From an uncultured Sutterella sp. (GTDB lineage: Bacteria > Pseudomonadota > Gammaproteobacteria > Burkholderiales > Burkholderiaceae_F), in contig CATVXH010000001.1 in assembly GCA_958347955.1 (NCBI GenBank), positions 124,001 through 188,000 of the forward strand: a stretch of DNA of 64,000 nt, read 5' to 3'. The position numbers and the translations under genes were made by a program. The stretch's first letter is position 1; each line of letters opens with the position of its first letter. This document shows positions 43,322-52,455 of this stretch, piece after piece. The notes beneath the pieces are model-generated. The model saw only the letters and a list, made by a program, of their open reading frames with translations, was not told the origin of the DNA and ran no database searches.

Positions 43322-43834
43322 TCAGGCTTTGGATTTAAGATTCAGTCGGCTGATTTTCTGTAAAAGCGCTGTGGTTGAGCGCTGATGCTCAAACTGCACG
43401 GTGACGGTCTTTGCTCCCCAAGTGGCAACCAGTCGGGCTTCCGGCAAATCCTCAATTCGGTAGTCGCCCCCCTTGACGTAAATGTCCGGATGGACTGCCT
43501 CAACAGCTTTTAACGGAACTTTATCTTCAAAAGTCACCACGAGGTCTACACTGCCGAGTGCCGCTAAAACAGCCGCTCTGTCGGTTTCGTTGTTAATGGG
43601 GCGCTCTTCGCCCTTACCCAACATTTTGACCGACGCGTCAGAATTGATGGCTACTACAAGGCTCGCCCCCAAAGCTCGCGCCTGCGCGAGGTAGGTGACA
43701 TGTCCGCGGTGCAGAATGTCAAAAACTCCATTTGTCATCACGACGGGGTGGGGCAGCCGGGCTACCCGCTCGGCAAGGTGTTGCATGTCAGTGATTTTAT
43801 TTTCAAAGTCGGGTGCAGGAAGACGTGAGCTCAT
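43322..43834 (-). CDS. hldC: D-glycero-beta-D-manno-heptose 1-phosphate adenylyltransferase
   Basis: Adenylyltransferase of ADP-heptose synthesis (170 aa), equal to the C-terminal half of E. coli HldE. The nucleotidyltransferase motif is GVFDILHRGHVTYL, with KGGDYRIEDLPEA and EHQRSTTALLQKI near the end. In this genome the kinase and transferase are separate genes (hldA and hldC), as in Betaproteobacteria such as Neisseria and Burkholderia. It is last of a four-gene heptose cluster. Confidence 0.93.
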   Translation of the reverse strand: MSSRLPAPDFENKITDMQHLAERVARLPHPVVMTNGVFDILHRGHVTYLAQARALGASLVVAINSDASVKMLGKGEERPINNETDRAAVLAALGSVDLVVTFEDKVPLKAVEAVHPDIYVKGGDYRIEDLPEARLVATWGAKTVTVQFEHQRSTTALLQKISRLNLKSKA

Positions 43835-43844
43835 AGCGTTTCAA

Positions 43845-44396
43845 TTATTCAATTAATCCAACGGCTTCAAGAAGATTCTTGGCAGTGTGCGTGCATTCGG
43901 CGATCGATTCAGGTTTTTCATGACCGTCTTTGCCGACCAATATTCGAGTTCCGACTTGGGAAGCAAGCGCCGCCTGCATGTCGGCGGCATTATCGCCCAC
44001 CATGAGGCTTGATTGCATATCGATGTTCCACTTTTTTTGTGCGGCCAAAAGCATCCCGGGTTTCGGTTTACGACAGCCGCATTCACACCGATAGGCTCCC
44101 TGCGCTTTTTCCGGATGATGAGGACAATAAAAAATATCGGAAATTGTGATGCCCTCGTGTTCAAATTGCGCCTTCATCCAATCGCACAGCTCAGCGAAAT
44201 CTTTTTCCGTGTAATAACCTCTACCGATTCCGCTCTGATTCGTGGCGATAATAAGCAAATAACCCATAGCCTGAAGCTTTCGGCACGCTTCAAAGACCCC
44301 GGGGATAAATTGAAATTCCTCTGGGCTATGCACGTAGGCGTGATCTATGTTGATCACGCCGTCACGGTCTAAAAAAGCCGCTTTTTGCAAACTCAT
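43845..44396 (-). CDS. gmhB: D-glycero-beta-D-manno-heptose 1,7-bisphosphate 7-phosphatase
   Basis: HAD-family phosphatase removing the 7-phosphate before adenylylation (183 aa). Motif I is FLDRDGVINID; ATNQSGIGRGYY is the second motif; a zinc site CPHHPEKAQGAYRCECGCRK with four ligands and KPKPGMLL follow, then VGDNAADM. The start overlaps the hldD stop (44393-44396). Confidence 0.95.
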   Translation of the reverse strand: MSLQKAAFLDRDGVINIDHAYVHSPEEFQFIPGVFEACRKLQAMGYLLIIATNQSGIGRGYYTEKDFAELCDWMKAQFEHEGITISDIFYCPHHPEKAQGAYRCECGCRKPKPGMLLAAQKKWNIDMQSSLMVGDNAADMQAALASQVGTRILVGKDGHEKPESIAECTHTAKNLLEAVGLIE

Positions 44397-45427
44397 TTGG
44401 CTTCCGCAATCGTGGGGTCGGAGGCAACATCCGGGTAGCGCTTAAGAAGATCAGCCACATAATCAGCTGTTCCCTCTTCAACACTTCTGAAGTGCACGTC
44501 ACAGCCAGCCGCGCGAAGCTTAGTGAGGTCTGCCTGTGTGTAGGCCTGGTACTTGCCCTTGAGCGATTCGGGGAAGGGAATATAGCGGATGAAACCGGCG
44601 TTGACGGCTTGCTCAAGCGAAAGTTTTTCTTTTCCGTTGTTTGCGCGCAAAGCATTGACCACACCGAGCGAAACATCGTTAAAAGGTTGAGCGCGACCTG
44701 TTCCGCAGTTGTAAATGCCGGTGACCGGTTTATCAAAGAAATGAAGGTTCACGGCGATCACATCATCCACGTAGACAAAGTCGCGTTCCTGTTCGCCGTT
44801 TCCGTAACCTAGGCAACCTTCAAAGAGCCGCACATGACCTTCTTTTCTAAATTGGAAAAATTGATGGAAAGCGACGCTCGCCATGCGGCCCTTGTGCTGC
44901 TCATGCGGACCATATACATTGAAGTAGCGCAGACCGATGACAGGAGCCTTGACTTCACCTTTGGCCAGTTTGGCGCGGAGCACTTGGTCAAAAAGAAACT
45001 TTGAGTAGCCGTAAACATTGAGCGGCCCTTCAAAACGCCGATCTTCTACAAAAGTTGTGCTGGCACCGTAGGTTGCGGCCGATGAGGCGTAAATCATCGG
45101 GATGCCGAGTTCTTGAGCCCAGTTAAACAATTCCAAGGTGTAGCGGTAATTGTTTTCCATCATGTAGCGACCGTCGGTTTCCATTGTGTCTGAACAGGCG
45201 CCTTGGTGGAAAATGGCTTCAGGTTTGGCGATTTTTCTGGCTTTGACCAATTCAATGAAATCGCGCTTGTCAAAATAATCACTAATTTGGCATTCGGCTA
45301 AATTCTTGAATTTGTCTGCATGCGTAAGATTGTCAACGGCAACGATATCGGTGTAGCCGCGGCGATTTAAAGCTAAAACATTGTTGGCGCCGATAAAACC
45401 GGCGGCACCCGTTACGATTATGCTCAC
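44393..45427 (-). CDS. hldD: ADP-L-glycero-D-manno-heptose 6-epimerase
   Basis: Converts ADP-D,D-heptose to ADP-L,D-heptose using NADP(H) (344 aa). It begins MSIIVTGAAGFIGANNVLAL, has ASSAATYG and YGYSKFLFDQ (YxxxK) and RDFVYVDDVIAVNL. Start and stop overlap the flanking hld genes by four bases each, so the operon is tightly coupled. Confidence 0.95.
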   Translation of the reverse strand: MSIIVTGAAGFIGANNVLALNRRGYTDIVAVDNLTHADKFKNLAECQISDYFDKRDFIELVKARKIAKPEAIFHQGACSDTMETDGRYMMENNYRYTLELFNWAQELGIPMIYASSAATYGASTTFVEDRRFEGPLNVYGYSKFLFDQVLRAKLAKGEVKAPVIGLRYFNVYGPHEQHKGRMASVAFHQFFQFRKEGHVRLFEGCLGYGNGEQERDFVYVDDVIAVNLHFFDKPVTGIYNCGTGRAQPFNDVSLGVVNALRANNGKEKLSLEQAVNAGFIRYIPFPESLKGKYQAYTQADLTKLRAAGCDVHFRSVEEGTADYVADLLKRYPDVASDPTIAEAK

Positions 45428-46425
45428 AGTGTTTCTCCTGCAAAAAGATCGTCATACCCTTCGGGGAAAAGTTCTTCGAAACTGACCGTGGCGGTCCCCA
45501 GTTTACCGACAACGATGCCGCCAGCTCGGTTGGCAATGCGCATCGCCTCTGTCATGGGTTTGCCCATCGCCATCATTGTGGCCATCACGGCAATGACCGT
45601 GTCGCCGGCACCGGATACATCGAACACTTCAAGTGCCTGAGCGGGGATGGTTTTTTCTCCGTCTTGGGTGTACAGCGTCATACCTTCTTCACTTCGTGTG
45701 AGAAGAATGGCAGTCAGGTTAAGTTTTTTGCGAAGCGCGTGCGCCTTTTGCGTAAGCTCCTCTTCAGTTTCCCAAGCGCCGACCACTTGGGCAAGTTCGG
45801 CGCGGTTCGGAGTAATCACGGTGGCGCCGCGATATCGGTCGTAATTGCTTCCCTTTGGATCAATTAAGACGGGAATGTTTTTGGAGCGGGCGCAGTCAAT
45901 CATGCGCGCAATATGGTCAAGACCGCCTTTGCCGTAATCGGACAGCACCACCACTTCACAGTCGCCAATGAGTTTTTCGTACTCGCACAAATGATTAGCC
46001 AATACGGCGTTGGCGGGACGGTTTTCAAAGTCCGCCCGAAGCATTTGTTGCTGTCGGGCGACAATTCTCAGTTTGACGGTTGTTTTTAATTCGGGATCTC
46101 GATGCAGATGAGGCTCAATTCCTTTTTCTTCGAGAATTCGTTCAACAGTGCGACCGGCTTCATCACAACCGACCACGGACAATAATTTGGCCTTGGCACC
46201 CAACGCGCTGATATTTAAGGCGACATTGGCGGCACCTCCCAAACGCTCTTCTTCGCGAGTGATGCGTACGACGGGAACCGGGGCTTCAGGGGAAATACGG
46301 TTTGCGTCACCGAACCAATAACGATCCAACATCGCATCGCCGGCGACAAGAATTTTCTTTTGACTGAAACAGTTTGCCACGTTGGCATTCCTTACATAGG
46401 CTATGTTTTCGCTAATTGTAAGCAT
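45424..46425 (-). CDS. hldA: D-glycero-beta-D-manno-heptose 7-phosphate kinase
   Basis: Ribokinase/PfkB-family kinase (333 aa), equal to the N-terminal half of HldE. It has LVAGDAMLDRYWFGDANRIS, GGAANVALNISALGA, DYGKGGLDHI, and the anion-hole motif DVSGAGDTVIAVMA. Its product goes to GmhB. It is first of the heptose operon; the ATG lacks a clear ribosome-binding site, so the start is not certain. Confidence 0.93.
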   Translation of the reverse strand: MLTISENIAYVRNANVANCFSQKKILVAGDAMLDRYWFGDANRISPEAPVPVVRITREEERLGGAANVALNISALGAKAKLLSVVGCDEAGRTVERILEEKGIEPHLHRDPELKTTVKLRIVARQQQMLRADFENRPANAVLANHLCEYEKLIGDCEVVVLSDYGKGGLDHIARMIDCARSKNIPVLIDPKGSNYDRYRGATVITPNRAELAQVVGAWETEEELTQKAHALRKKLNLTAILLTRSEEGMTLYTQDGEKTIPAQALEVFDVSGAGDTVIAVMATMMAMGKPMTEAMRIANRAGGIVVGKLGTATVSFEELFPEGYDDLFAGETL

Positions 46426-46482
46426 CGTGATGTGTTTTTGCCTGAAAAACCTGTATCCATTGGTTAGATTCAGATAATGGCG

Positions 46483-46512
46483 TTGGCAAGCAATTTCTGC
46501 TCAACGTACAAT
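46483..46512 (+). promoter_or_regulatory. Candidate sigma70 promoter of the pgi-waaC-waaA-thiD operon
   Basis: TTGGCA at 46483-46488, 18-base spacer, TACAAT at 46507-46512. Good matches to both hexamers, 62 bases before the pgi ATG. Confidence 0.5.
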
Positions 46513-46574
46513 GCACTATATTGTTATCAGCGCCGCTCCGCAGTATCGGCGCTTCATTTTCATTTAGCCGCATC

Positions 46575-47990
46575 ATGACAGATTCGATACCTTTTCTTTC
46601 AGAAACCCGTTCAGATTGCGAACTCAGCGCTTGTGACCTGACATTAAATATCGCTCGCCAACGCCTCACCAATGTCCAATACCGAAAGCTGCTGGCCCTT
46701 GCCGGCGAAATCGGTTTATTGGCTCGACAAATTAAGATGGTCCAGGGTGATGAAGTCAACTGCAGCGAACATAGGCAGGCACTTCACACCTCGTTGCGGT
46801 CAGAAAATCCAGACAGCCCTCACTATGAAGAGGTCAAACTTACCCGTGAACGGATGTATCACTTGGCGCGTTTGGTTCGTAGCGGGCAGTGGACAGGAGC
46901 CACCGGGAAAAAGATAACGGATGTGGTCAACATCGGAATCGGGGGTTCGGAAATGGGACCGCACGCGGTCTATCACGCCCTCAGGGACATCAATCCGGCT
47001 ATTAAATTGCATTTCTTATCGGCGGTTGACGGAGTCCTCGCCGATCGCATCCTTGGCACTTTGAATCCGGAAACGACACTGACGGTAATTTCCAGTAAGA
47101 GTTTCTCCACTCGCGAAACCATGTTAAATGCCGAGCTTGTCATGCAGTGGTACGAAAGCGCCGGCATTCACAGTCAAAAAGATCGCGCCCAACATATCTT
47201 CTTGGTAAGCGCTAAGGAGAGCGCCTGTTCGGAAATGAATTTGCCGGAAGAAAACCGCTTCCCAATTTGGTCATGGGTAGGCGGACGTTTTTCTGTTTGG
47301 GGGGCGATCGGTTTGCCTTTGGTTATTGCCTTGGGCCCGGAAACCTTCGCGGAGTTCTTGCACGGCGCTTACGAAATGGACTGCCATATGCTCAAAACTT
47401 CCGAGGATAAAAATCTTCCCTTGACACTGGCTTTATTGTCGTATTGGAATTCCACTCATTGGGAAATGCAGTCTCATTGCCTGTTGCCCTATGACGAGCG
47501 CTTGCGCCTAGTGGTCGCGTGGCTTCAACAGCTTGAAATGGAAAGTTTGGGTAAAAGTGTTTCCGCTGAAGGGACAAAAGTCAATGGCCGTACAGGCCAA
47601 GCGGTTTGGGGCGGATTCGGAAACGAGGCGCAACATTCTTTTTATCAATGGTTGCGCGACGGCTGCGGCCGTACAAGTATTGATCTGCTGTGGTGTGAAG
47701 AGGCGGGGCACGCTCACGCCCATCATCACCTGGTGTTAAACGCTAACGCCCGCGCCCAGGCTCAAGCGTTGGTGACCCGCCCAAGCCCGTCTTCAGAATT
47801 TTTCAATGCGGTATCCACCTTGCGGATTAAAAAACTGACGGCGCGGACATTGGGCGCATTGATGGCAATGTATGAACATAAGACGACGATGCTGGCGGTG
47901 CTCTACGGATTAAATGCTTTTGATCAACCCGCGGTGGAATACGGTAAAAAGCTTTGCCGTGAGTTGGAAAAACAATTGCTCGCTCATTAG
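46575..47990 (+). CDS. pgi: Glucose-6-phosphate isomerase
   Basis: Interconverts glucose 6-phosphate and fructose 6-phosphate (471 aa from ATG 46575). Residues in order: VNIGIGGSEMGPHAVYH, SKSFSTRETMLNAE, WVGGRFSVWGAIGLP, QAVWGGFGNEAQHSF and YEHKTTMLAVLYGLNAFDQ with VEYGKKL. It is shorter than E. coli Pgi (549 aa), as in many Betaproteobacteria. A start at 46521 would add 18 residues. It begins an operon with waaC, waaA and thiD. Sedoheptulose precursors of LPS come from this branch of sugar metabolism. Confidence 0.93.
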   Translation: MTDSIPFLSETRSDCELSACDLTLNIARQRLTNVQYRKLLALAGEIGLLARQIKMVQGDEVNCSEHRQALHTSLRSENPDSPHYEEVKLTRERMYHLARLVRSGQWTGATGKKITDVVNIGIGGSEMGPHAVYHALRDINPAIKLHFLSAVDGVLADRILGTLNPETTLTVISSKSFSTRETMLNAELVMQWYESAGIHSQKDRAQHIFLVSAKESACSEMNLPEENRFPIWSWVGGRFSVWGAIGLPLVIALGPETFAEFLHGAYEMDCHMLKTSEDKNLPLTLALLSYWNSTHWEMQSHCLLPYDERLRLVVAWLQQLEMESLGKSVSAEGTKVNGRTGQAVWGGFGNEAQHSFYQWLRDGCGRTSIDLLWCEEAGHAHAHHHLVLNANARAQAQALVTRPSPSSEFFNAVSTLRIKKLTARTLGALMAMYEHKTTMLAVLYGLNAFDQPAVEYGKKLCRELEKQLLAH

Positions 47991-48002
47991 AAAGGAAGCC
48001 AT

Positions 48003-48965
48003 ATGACGCGCGGCGCCTTAATTGTGAAAACAACCTCCATGGGAGATGTTGTTCATGCCATGCCGGCGGTAGCCGATTTGGCTCGGGCACAACCTCAGTT
48101 GCAGATTGATTGGGTGGTGGAAAAAAGCTTTGCGGATATTCCGCGTTTGAGTCGCTATGTGAACCAAGTTCATGAAGTTTCGGTCAGGCAGTGGCGAAAA
48201 AATATTTTCAACCGTCAGACATGGAAAGAAGTGGGAGCCATTCGCGCGGCATTGCAATCGGCTCATTATGAACGCGCGGTTGATTTGCAGGGGCTTTTAA
48301 AAAGTGCTGTGATTGGACGTTGGGCAAAAACATTTTTAATGGGGTACGACAAGGACAGCATTAAAGAAGTTTGGGCGAGCCGTTTTTATGATAAGACCTA
48401 TGCGGTGTCCAAGTCGCTTTCGGCTGTCACTCGCTGCCGGATGCTGCTCGGTGCGGCTTTTGACTATGACTATCGACAATATCCGCTTGACTTTGGTTTT
48501 AAACCCATTGACAAGCAAGGTTCGGTGGAACCTTACGCGGTGTTTTTAGTCAATACCAGCCGCGTAACAAAGCTATGGGCGGAGTCCAAGTGGGTTACGC
48601 TTGCAAAAGACTGCCACGAAAGGGGTTTTAGTGTGAAATTGCTTTGGGGCAGTTTGTCTGAGAAAGAGCGTGTCGAACGGATCGCGCAGCAAGCCGGTTC
48701 GTTTTGCCAAGTGCTTCCAAGAATGTCCATTAAAGATTGCGCGGCTTATATGCAGCAGGCTGCCTTTGTCGTGGGGGTGGATACCGGTTTAACTCATTTG
48801 GCGGCGGCGACCGGACGACCCACTGTGGGTTTGTTTCTAGATTACCCCGTAGAACTTGTCGGCTTGACCGGACTTAGTGTGAAAAGTCTTGGCGGCGTCG
48901 GCGCCGATCCTCAAATTGACGAAGTAAAATCGGCCTTGAAGCTTTTGGGCTTGAAGGAACTTTGA
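48003..48965 (+). CDS. waaC: Lipopolysaccharide heptosyltransferase I
   Basis: Transfers the first heptose to Kdo2-lipid A at the cytoplasmic face of the inner membrane (320 aa, GT9). Start sequence ALIVKTTSMGDVVHAMPAVA and the late VVGVDTGLTHLAAATGRPT are typical. AAAGGA precedes the ATG; the stop overlaps waaA. It uses the ADP-heptose made by the hld operon just upstream on the other strand. Confidence 0.93.
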   Translation: MTRGALIVKTTSMGDVVHAMPAVADLARAQPQLQIDWVVEKSFADIPRLSRYVNQVHEVSVRQWRKNIFNRQTWKEVGAIRAALQSAHYERAVDLQGLLKSAVIGRWAKTFLMGYDKDSIKEVWASRFYDKTYAVSKSLSAVTRCRMLLGAAFDYDYRQYPLDFGFKPIDKQGSVEPYAVFLVNTSRVTKLWAESKWVTLAKDCHERGFSVKLLWGSLSEKERVERIAQQAGSFCQVLPRMSIKDCAAYMQQAAFVVGVDTGLTHLAAATGRPTVGLFLDYPVELVGLTGLSVKSLGGVGADPQIDEVKSALKLLGLKEL

Positions 48966-50245
48966 TGAATATTTCTCCTCAAACTTATCGCTATTTAGCG
49001 CCCGCTTTGTTGCCCGCGGCAGCGCTTTATCTTTTGTGGCGAGCCAGAAAACAGCCCTCCTACCTCAAACATTGGGGCGAGCGTTTCGCGTGGGCGGACT
49101 TCCCTCGTCCCAGAAAAGGTCATCCCGTCATTTGGGTCCATGCGGTGAGCGTCGGCGAGACCAACGCAACGCGTCCGTTGGTTCGGGCTATTTTGGATAA
49201 GTGGCCGCAGTGCGATATTTTGCTGACGCACATGACCCCCACAGGGCGGGATGCCGGGCAAAAAATCCTTAGCATGGCGCCCGAGCGAATTCGGCAGTGC
49301 TTTTTACCCTACGATGCTGTGTATGCGGTGCGCAAATTTTTGCGACAGACTCAGCCTGTGATGGGGCTATTGATGGAGACTGAAGTGTGGCCGACGCTTT
49401 TGGAAGAGGCGCACTCCATGGGAATTCCTATGGTATTGGTCAACGGTCGATTGTCAGAGAAGTCATTCAATGAGGCGATGCGAGTGCCCGATCTGATGAA
49501 ACGGGCGATGAGTCGTTTCACCGCGGTGTGCGCTCAGGCCGACAGCGACGCCCAGCGCTTAAGCGCAATGGGAACGGTTCAACCGGTTGTCACAGGATCG
49601 CTCAAGTTTGATATTCGCGCTCCGGAGCAGGCGTTGCGGTTAGCCTCTGAGTGGAAGGCCGCTATCAAAAAGCCAGTTGTGATGTTCGCGAGCACCCGCG
49701 ATGGAGAGGAGGCGTTGATTATTCAGGCTTTGAAGGAAAAAGCCCGTTCTGATGTTATCTATCTTTTGGTGCCCCGTCATCCACAGAGATTCGCGGAGGT
49801 TGAGGCGTTGGTGAAGTCGATGGGACTGGTTTATCAGAAAAGAAGCAGTTTAAATTCCGCTGCCGACATAAAAGAGTCCACCAGTGTCATTTTGGGTGAT
49901 TCGATGGGGGAAATGTTTTTTTATTGCGCTCTTTCCGACATTGCGCTGATGGGGGGAAGTTTTAAACCTTTTGGTTGTCAGAATGTCATTGAGCCGGCGA
50001 GCGTTGGGGTGCCCGTGATTGTTGGGCCGAGCACTTTTAATTTCTCAATGGTGGTGCAAAAAGGAATTGAGTCAGGCGCTATCACTCAGGTGCAAACACC
50101 GCTTGATGGTGTGAAATTAGCTCATGATTGGCTCAATGAGCCTGTAAAGCTCAATGCTCTTAAAGAGCGTGCGAGGATGTTTTCGCAGTCTTATGTGGGG
50201 GCAACTGATCGCACAATGGCAGTGTTGGAGGCACTATGGAATTAA
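48962..50245 (+). CDS. waaA: 3-deoxy-D-manno-octulosonic acid (Kdo) transferase
   Basis: Adds Kdo to lipid A precursor (427 aa, GT30). The N-terminal membrane anchor region (APALLPAAALYLLWRARK) leads to GERFAW, then IWVHAVSVGETNATRPLV, LLMETEVWPTLLEEA, and the C-terminal GGSFKPFGCQNVIEPASVGV. Starts by ATGA overlap with waaC and overlaps the thiD start by ten bases. Confidence 0.95.
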   Translation: MMNISPQTYRYLAPALLPAAALYLLWRARKQPSYLKHWGERFAWADFPRPRKGHPVIWVHAVSVGETNATRPLVRAILDKWPQCDILLTHMTPTGRDAGQKILSMAPERIRQCFLPYDAVYAVRKFLRQTQPVMGLLMETEVWPTLLEEAHSMGIPMVLVNGRLSEKSFNEAMRVPDLMKRAMSRFTAVCAQADSDAQRLSAMGTVQPVVTGSLKFDIRAPEQALRLASEWKAAIKKPVVMFASTRDGEEALIIQALKEKARSDVIYLLVPRHPQRFAEVEALVKSMGLVYQKRSSLNSAADIKESTSVILGDSMGEMFFYCALSDIALMGGSFKPFGCQNVIEPASVGVPVIVGPSTFNFSMVVQKGIESGAITQVQTPLDGVKLAHDWLNEPVKLNALKERARMFSQSYVGATDRTMAVLEALWN

Positions 50246-51057
50246 AAAACATACCGAATGTTTTAACGATCGCGGGTGTTGACCCTTCGGGCGGCGCCGG
50301 CGTTTTGGCCGATATCAAGACGATCGGTGCTTTAGGCGGCTATGGTTGCGGTGTGATCGCGGCGCTGACGGCTCAGAACACTTGCGCGGTCACGGGAGTC
50401 TGTCCGGTGCCCGCCGATTTTGTTCGTGATCAACTCAACACGCTTTTTGAGGATGTGCGTATTGACGCTGTTAAGATCGGTATGCTTTCCGATGAGTCCG
50501 TCATCGACGCAGTGGCCGAAGCACTTTGTCGGTACAAACCTCGCTTTATCGTATTGGACCCGGTCATGGTGGCTAAAAGCGGCGATCGACTTTTACCGGA
50601 AAACTGCGTCCAGGCGTTAAAAAATAAACTCTTGCCGCTTGCAACGGTGCTGACTCCTAATTTACCGGAAGCGGCGGTTTTGGCGGGCGCGCCTGAAATA
50701 CAGTCAGAAGGGCAAATGAATGATTTGGCACGCAAACTGTTGCCACTGATGGCTAAAGGCAGTTGGTTGTTGCTCAAAGGAGGCCATTTGACAGGCGCTG
50801 AAGTGCCGGACTTATTAACTGATGGTCAAAGTTCAATGGTTTTCAACGCCAAGCGCATTGAAACTAGGAATACCCATGGGACAGGATGCACGCTTTCATC
50901 TGCTATAGCCACGCTCTTGCCTCAGTGTGATAGTGTTCAAGGTGCCGTTGAAAAAGCCAAACAATATCTTTGGGATGCGATTCAATATTCGGGAGATTTG
51001 ACGGTGGGGCATGGACATGGCCCGGTTCATCATTTCTATCGAAACTTCCATAACTGA
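50236..51057 (+). CDS. thiD: Hydroxymethylpyrimidine/phosphomethylpyrimidine kinase
   Basis: Phosphorylates HMP and HMP-P for thiamine synthesis or salvage (273 aa). Ribokinase-like motifs: IAGVDPSGGAGVLADIKTI, VLDPVMVAKSGDRLL, NLPEAAVLAG, and NTHGTGCTLSSAIAT. No other thiamine gene or TPP riboswitch is near. Its position at the end of the LPS operon appears incidental. Confidence 0.93.
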   Translation: MELKNIPNVLTIAGVDPSGGAGVLADIKTIGALGGYGCGVIAALTAQNTCAVTGVCPVPADFVRDQLNTLFEDVRIDAVKIGMLSDESVIDAVAEALCRYKPRFIVLDPVMVAKSGDRLLPENCVQALKNKLLPLATVLTPNLPEAAVLAGAPEIQSEGQMNDLARKLLPLMAKGSWLLLKGGHLTGAEVPDLLTDGQSSMVFNAKRIETRNTHGTGCTLSSAIATLLPQCDSVQGAVEKAKQYLWDAIQYSGDLTVGHGHGPVHHFYRNFHN

Positions 51058-51107
51058 TTGATTCTTAAAGGAATGAAAAATATTTTAAAAAATATGTGTG
51101 AAGTTGT

Positions 51108-51136
51108 TTGCTTTTTGAAAAGCATCTCTGTATGAT
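51108..51136 (+). promoter_or_regulatory. Promoter of tRNA-Met
   Basis: TTGCTT at 51108-51113, 17-base spacer, TATGAT at 51131-51136; the tRNA starts 12 bases later. Confidence 0.6.
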
Positions 51137-51147
51137 TCCACTTCTCT

Positions 51148-51224
51148 GGCGGGTTAGCTCAGTCGGTTAGAGCAGAGGAATCATAATCCTTGTGTCCGGG
51201 GTTCGAGTCCCTGACTCGCCACCA
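51148..51224 (+). tRNA. tRNA-Met (CAT)
   Basis: Full 77-nt cloverleaf with encoded CCA. Acceptor arms pair with one G.T; D-arm GCTC/GAGC; anticodon stem GAGGA/TCCTT with loop ATCATAA giving anticodon CAT; T-loop TTCGAGT. It lacks the C-A mismatch at 1/72 of initiator tRNA, so it is elongator Met; a lysidine-modified tRNA-Ile2 is the alternative. Confidence 0.9.
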
Positions 51225-51236
51225 GAATTCGAGAAG

Positions 51237-51263
51237 CGGGAGGTCAAACGACCTCCCGTTTTG
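51237..51263 (+). terminator. Terminator of tRNA-Met
   Basis: 9-bp perfect inverted repeat, arms 51237-51245 and 51250-51258, loop AAAC, followed by TTTT. Confidence 0.85.
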
Positions 51264-51290
51264 CATTGTGTACCTAGTTGGGCGCGCTAG

Positions 51291-51323
51291 CCAAAAAGTC
51301 CCCAAATCTCACGATTCGGGGAC
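51291..51323 (-). terminator. Terminator of the first stress-protein gene
   Basis: Inverted repeat with arms 51298-51303 and 51318-51323 plus inner pairs, and a T-run on the minus strand. Confidence 0.65.
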
Positions 51324-51351
51324 TAAGTCCTATGTCATTGCTTCTCTAGAA

Positions 51352-52248
51352 TCAGTTTTCTCCGGGCACGATCAAAATAGGCATTCTGCAAGACGACACC
51401 ATGGCGCGTGTGGAGCTGCCGAACACGAGCGAAGAAATATGGCCTTTGCCGTGAGAGCCCATGACAACCATATCAAGATTGTCGTCGGCATAACGGGTAA
51501 GTGTTGTATGCAAGGGGCCTCTCAATTGGACGCTTTTTACCTTTAGTCCCGCTGATTGGAGCTCGGGTAGCGTTTTATCAAATGCCCTTTGGCATTCTTC
51601 TTTTTCATATTGTTCAAACAGCTTATCCATTTCCACTGTGCCCTTATCGATGAGGTCCGGCGGAATTCGCTCTTCATCGGCGTGGACATAAATCACTTCA
51701 AAAGAGGCATCTTTGCCGAAAAGTGACTTATTTTCAGCCATAAATTTGGCGCATCGCTCACCAAAGCCGGAGCCATCGACCGCGAGCCCGATTTTCAGGT
51801 TATCGTCGCGCGGCGTGAAATGTTCTCGGCAGAGGAGAACAGGACAAGAAGCCTTAGCCAAAGTGCCCAGAGAGACTGATCCGAGGTAAAGCGCCTTGAT
51901 CGCTCCCAAACCTCTGGCGCCCATCACAATCAAGTCTGCGGAGATTTCGCGGGCATAATCGGCTATGACTGTTGCGGGATTGCCGATTTTGCTGGTCCTG
52001 ATAGTCCCCTCGGGCAATGTGTCGAGATCTTCTTTCATATCTTCAAATACCGCGTCGATGATCTTTTCATAGGACCAAGGTTGAATGTTAAAGTCTCCTC
52101 CTTCGGCAAAACCGGGTTTTAAGACTTTTTGCACATACAACACTTCGATTGTCGGTTTTTTAGATTCAAGCCATAGTTTTCTAGTGTTGATAAAACGAAT
52201 CGCTTCGCGGCAGTCCGCGCCTCCGTCAATCGGAATCAAGATACGCAT
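51352..52248 (-). CDS. Universal stress protein with two UspA domains
   Basis: A 298-aa protein of two fused UspA domains (about 1-148 and 150-298). The first begins MRILIPIDGG and has VMGARGLGAIKALYLGSVS; the second has VVMGSHGKGHISSLVFGSST, the G-2x-G-9x-G-S/T ATP-binding motif. ATG 52248 follows GGAG. It is a paralogue of the gene 207 bp upstream. Role in anaerobic or energy stress is inferred from the family only. Confidence 0.92.
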   Translation of the reverse strand: MRILIPIDGGADCREAIRFINTRKLWLESKKPTIEVLYVQKVLKPGFAEGGDFNIQPWSYEKIIDAVFEDMKEDLDTLPEGTIRTSKIGNPATVIADYAREISADLIVMGARGLGAIKALYLGSVSLGTLAKASCPVLLCREHFTPRDDNLKIGLAVDGSGFGERCAKFMAENKSLFGKDASFEVIYVHADEERIPPDLIDKGTVEMDKLFEQYEKEECQRAFDKTLPELQSAGLKVKSVQLRGPLHTTLTRYADDNLDMVVMGSHGKGHISSLVFGSSTRAMVSSCRMPILIVPGEN

Positions 52249-52385
52249 ATAACACTCCATTGTGAAATAAATTATAAAATTCAAAGATTTGCTGAAATTT
52301 CTTCATAAATCTCTTTTAATTTCAGTGTACGCTTATTCCGTATTAACGAGTAAGGGAAAACACCAATATTTGACTAAAGACAATG

Positions 52386-52419
52386 TCAAAGAAAACCCGT
52401 TGGGAAATCCCAACGGGTT
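52386..52419 (-). terminator. Terminator of the second stress-protein gene
   Basis: 11-bp perfect inverted repeat, arms 52394-52404 and 52409-52419, loop AAAT, with T-rich tail on the minus strand. Confidence 0.85.
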
Positions 52420-52455
52420 GTGAGGAAAAGCTCAAAAGGGACGAACCCTTAGATT

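Noticed and set aside
50236..51057. Possible TPP riboswitch near thiD
   Set aside because: thiD starts inside waaA, leaving no room for a leader; no THI-box was seen.
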